From Watersipora subatra (Eukaryota > Bryozoa > Gymnolaemata > Cheilostomatida > Watersiporidae), in the NCBI RefSeq assembly GCF_963576615.1, contig NC_088711.1, positions 14,307,869 to 14,371,868 on the forward strand: 64,000 nt of DNA, read 5' to 3'. Shown here piece by piece: positions 63,456-64,000 of this stretch. Positions within the stretch are counted from its first letter, which is position 1; every line of letters begins with the position of its first letter. A program made the translations under genes and the position numbers. The notes under the pieces are model-generated. The model was not told where the DNA came from. It saw only the letters and a program-made list of their open reading frames with translations, and searched no databases.

Positions 63456-64000
63456 AACCGCCGACAAACCGCTAACAGAAGAAAATTGAACTTGGTACAT
63501 TAAGCACCCCTACAACATAAATAATCCGTTCCAGGAGCTTTTACGTGGTAAAGATTTTACATTATACAAACAATAATAGGTATAAGTTGCCCAATCCGTT
63601 TCAAGATATTTTCAAACTCGCCCCTTTAACCACACAAAAAATAAAAACTAGACTAACCAGGGTTGGCGGATTAAAATCATCCTAAAAAATCATGTTTGAT
63701 GATTTTTCCATGTCAAAAATGGGACTTATAGAGGGTCTACTGTGAATATGAACTGCACGATTTGGTCAAATTTAAAATAAAAACAACTCTTAATAAATTA
63801 AAGCGATGCAAAGCTGTTTTGTTATGTTGCTAATGTTTTCATGTGGCACACTTCAACAAAATAAAATAATATATTATGTTAGTGGTTACGAAAAAAAGCT
63901 GGTAATTGATGTTTTCAAAAAAATTTGATCTAAATTGAAAAAAATTGCTTTAAATAAAAAAAAAAATCCGAATTTTTTTATTTAAAAAAAAACATGATTT

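Larger units (their letters stand above)
57506..64000. other. Probable intron of the calcium-sensor gene
   Basis: Three tandem arrays, one hairpin and A/T-rich sequence, with an A-rich end. I looked on the minus strand for the first three EF-hands (DxNGDGxI-type loops) and saw none. The motif TTAACCCTT occurs twice at about 60993-61070, perhaps from a piggyBac-like element, without a matching right end. Confidence 0.45.

Overview
The window is nuclear DNA of an invertebrate animal, most likely a lophotrochozoan; mollusc-like transposon ends point that way, but the phylum is not settled by the sequence. It is AT-rich, the genes are cut by many GT-AG introns, and there is muscle myosin, a neuronal calcium sensor and two solute carriers. 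About a tenth of the window is tandem repeat.

Layout from left to right. (1) 1-1329 (+): 3' end of a muscle myosin heavy chain gene, with a second in-frame terminal exon that would give an alternative tailpiece. (2) 1833-10689 (-): four exons of a single-pass membrane protein with a CUB-like ectodomain and a proline-rich cytoplasmic tail with a PPxY motif. Its first exon is not identified. Its introns hold minisatellites, a MITE-like element and strong hairpins. (3) 10690-20360: gene-poor. It holds a 20-bp minisatellite, a decayed coding stretch, a pair of pre-miRNA-like hairpins, a PIF/Harbinger-like transposon carrying a MADF-domain fragment, and a 5'-truncated LINE. (4) 20361-36520 (+): a complete nine-exon zinc transporter of the SLC30A1 (ZnT1) type, 480 residues. 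Its 6.8-kb fourth intron contains about 25 tandem copies of a perfect 5' splice-site motif. (5) 36521-42532: intergenic and upstream sequence dominated by three tandem arrays; the last is a 1.3-kb 20-bp satellite with higher-order structure. (6) 42549-54737 (+): a complete thirteen-exon SLC17-family anion transporter, 536 residues, with two inverted non-autonomous Helitrons in its introns. (7) 54738-57304: downstream sequence with a frameshifted LINE remnant. (8) 57305-57505 (-): the last coding exon of a neurocalcin/hippocalcin-type calcium sensor. (9) 57506-64000: probably the intron of that gene, with short arrays and hairpins and no other exon recognised.

The genes are unrelated in function and form no operon or pathway. 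Exon boundaries were set by hand from reading frame, splice-site sequence and phase. All junctions of the zinc transporter and of the SLC17 gene keep frame from start to stop, which is the main support for those models. No wholly new gene system was found. The best leads are the alternative myosin tail, the symmetric His-rich cassette exons and the U1-site array in the zinc transporter, the satellite in the apparent 5' UTR intron of the SLC17 gene, the Harbinger-like element with a MADF fragment, and the hairpin cluster at 14.7 kb.
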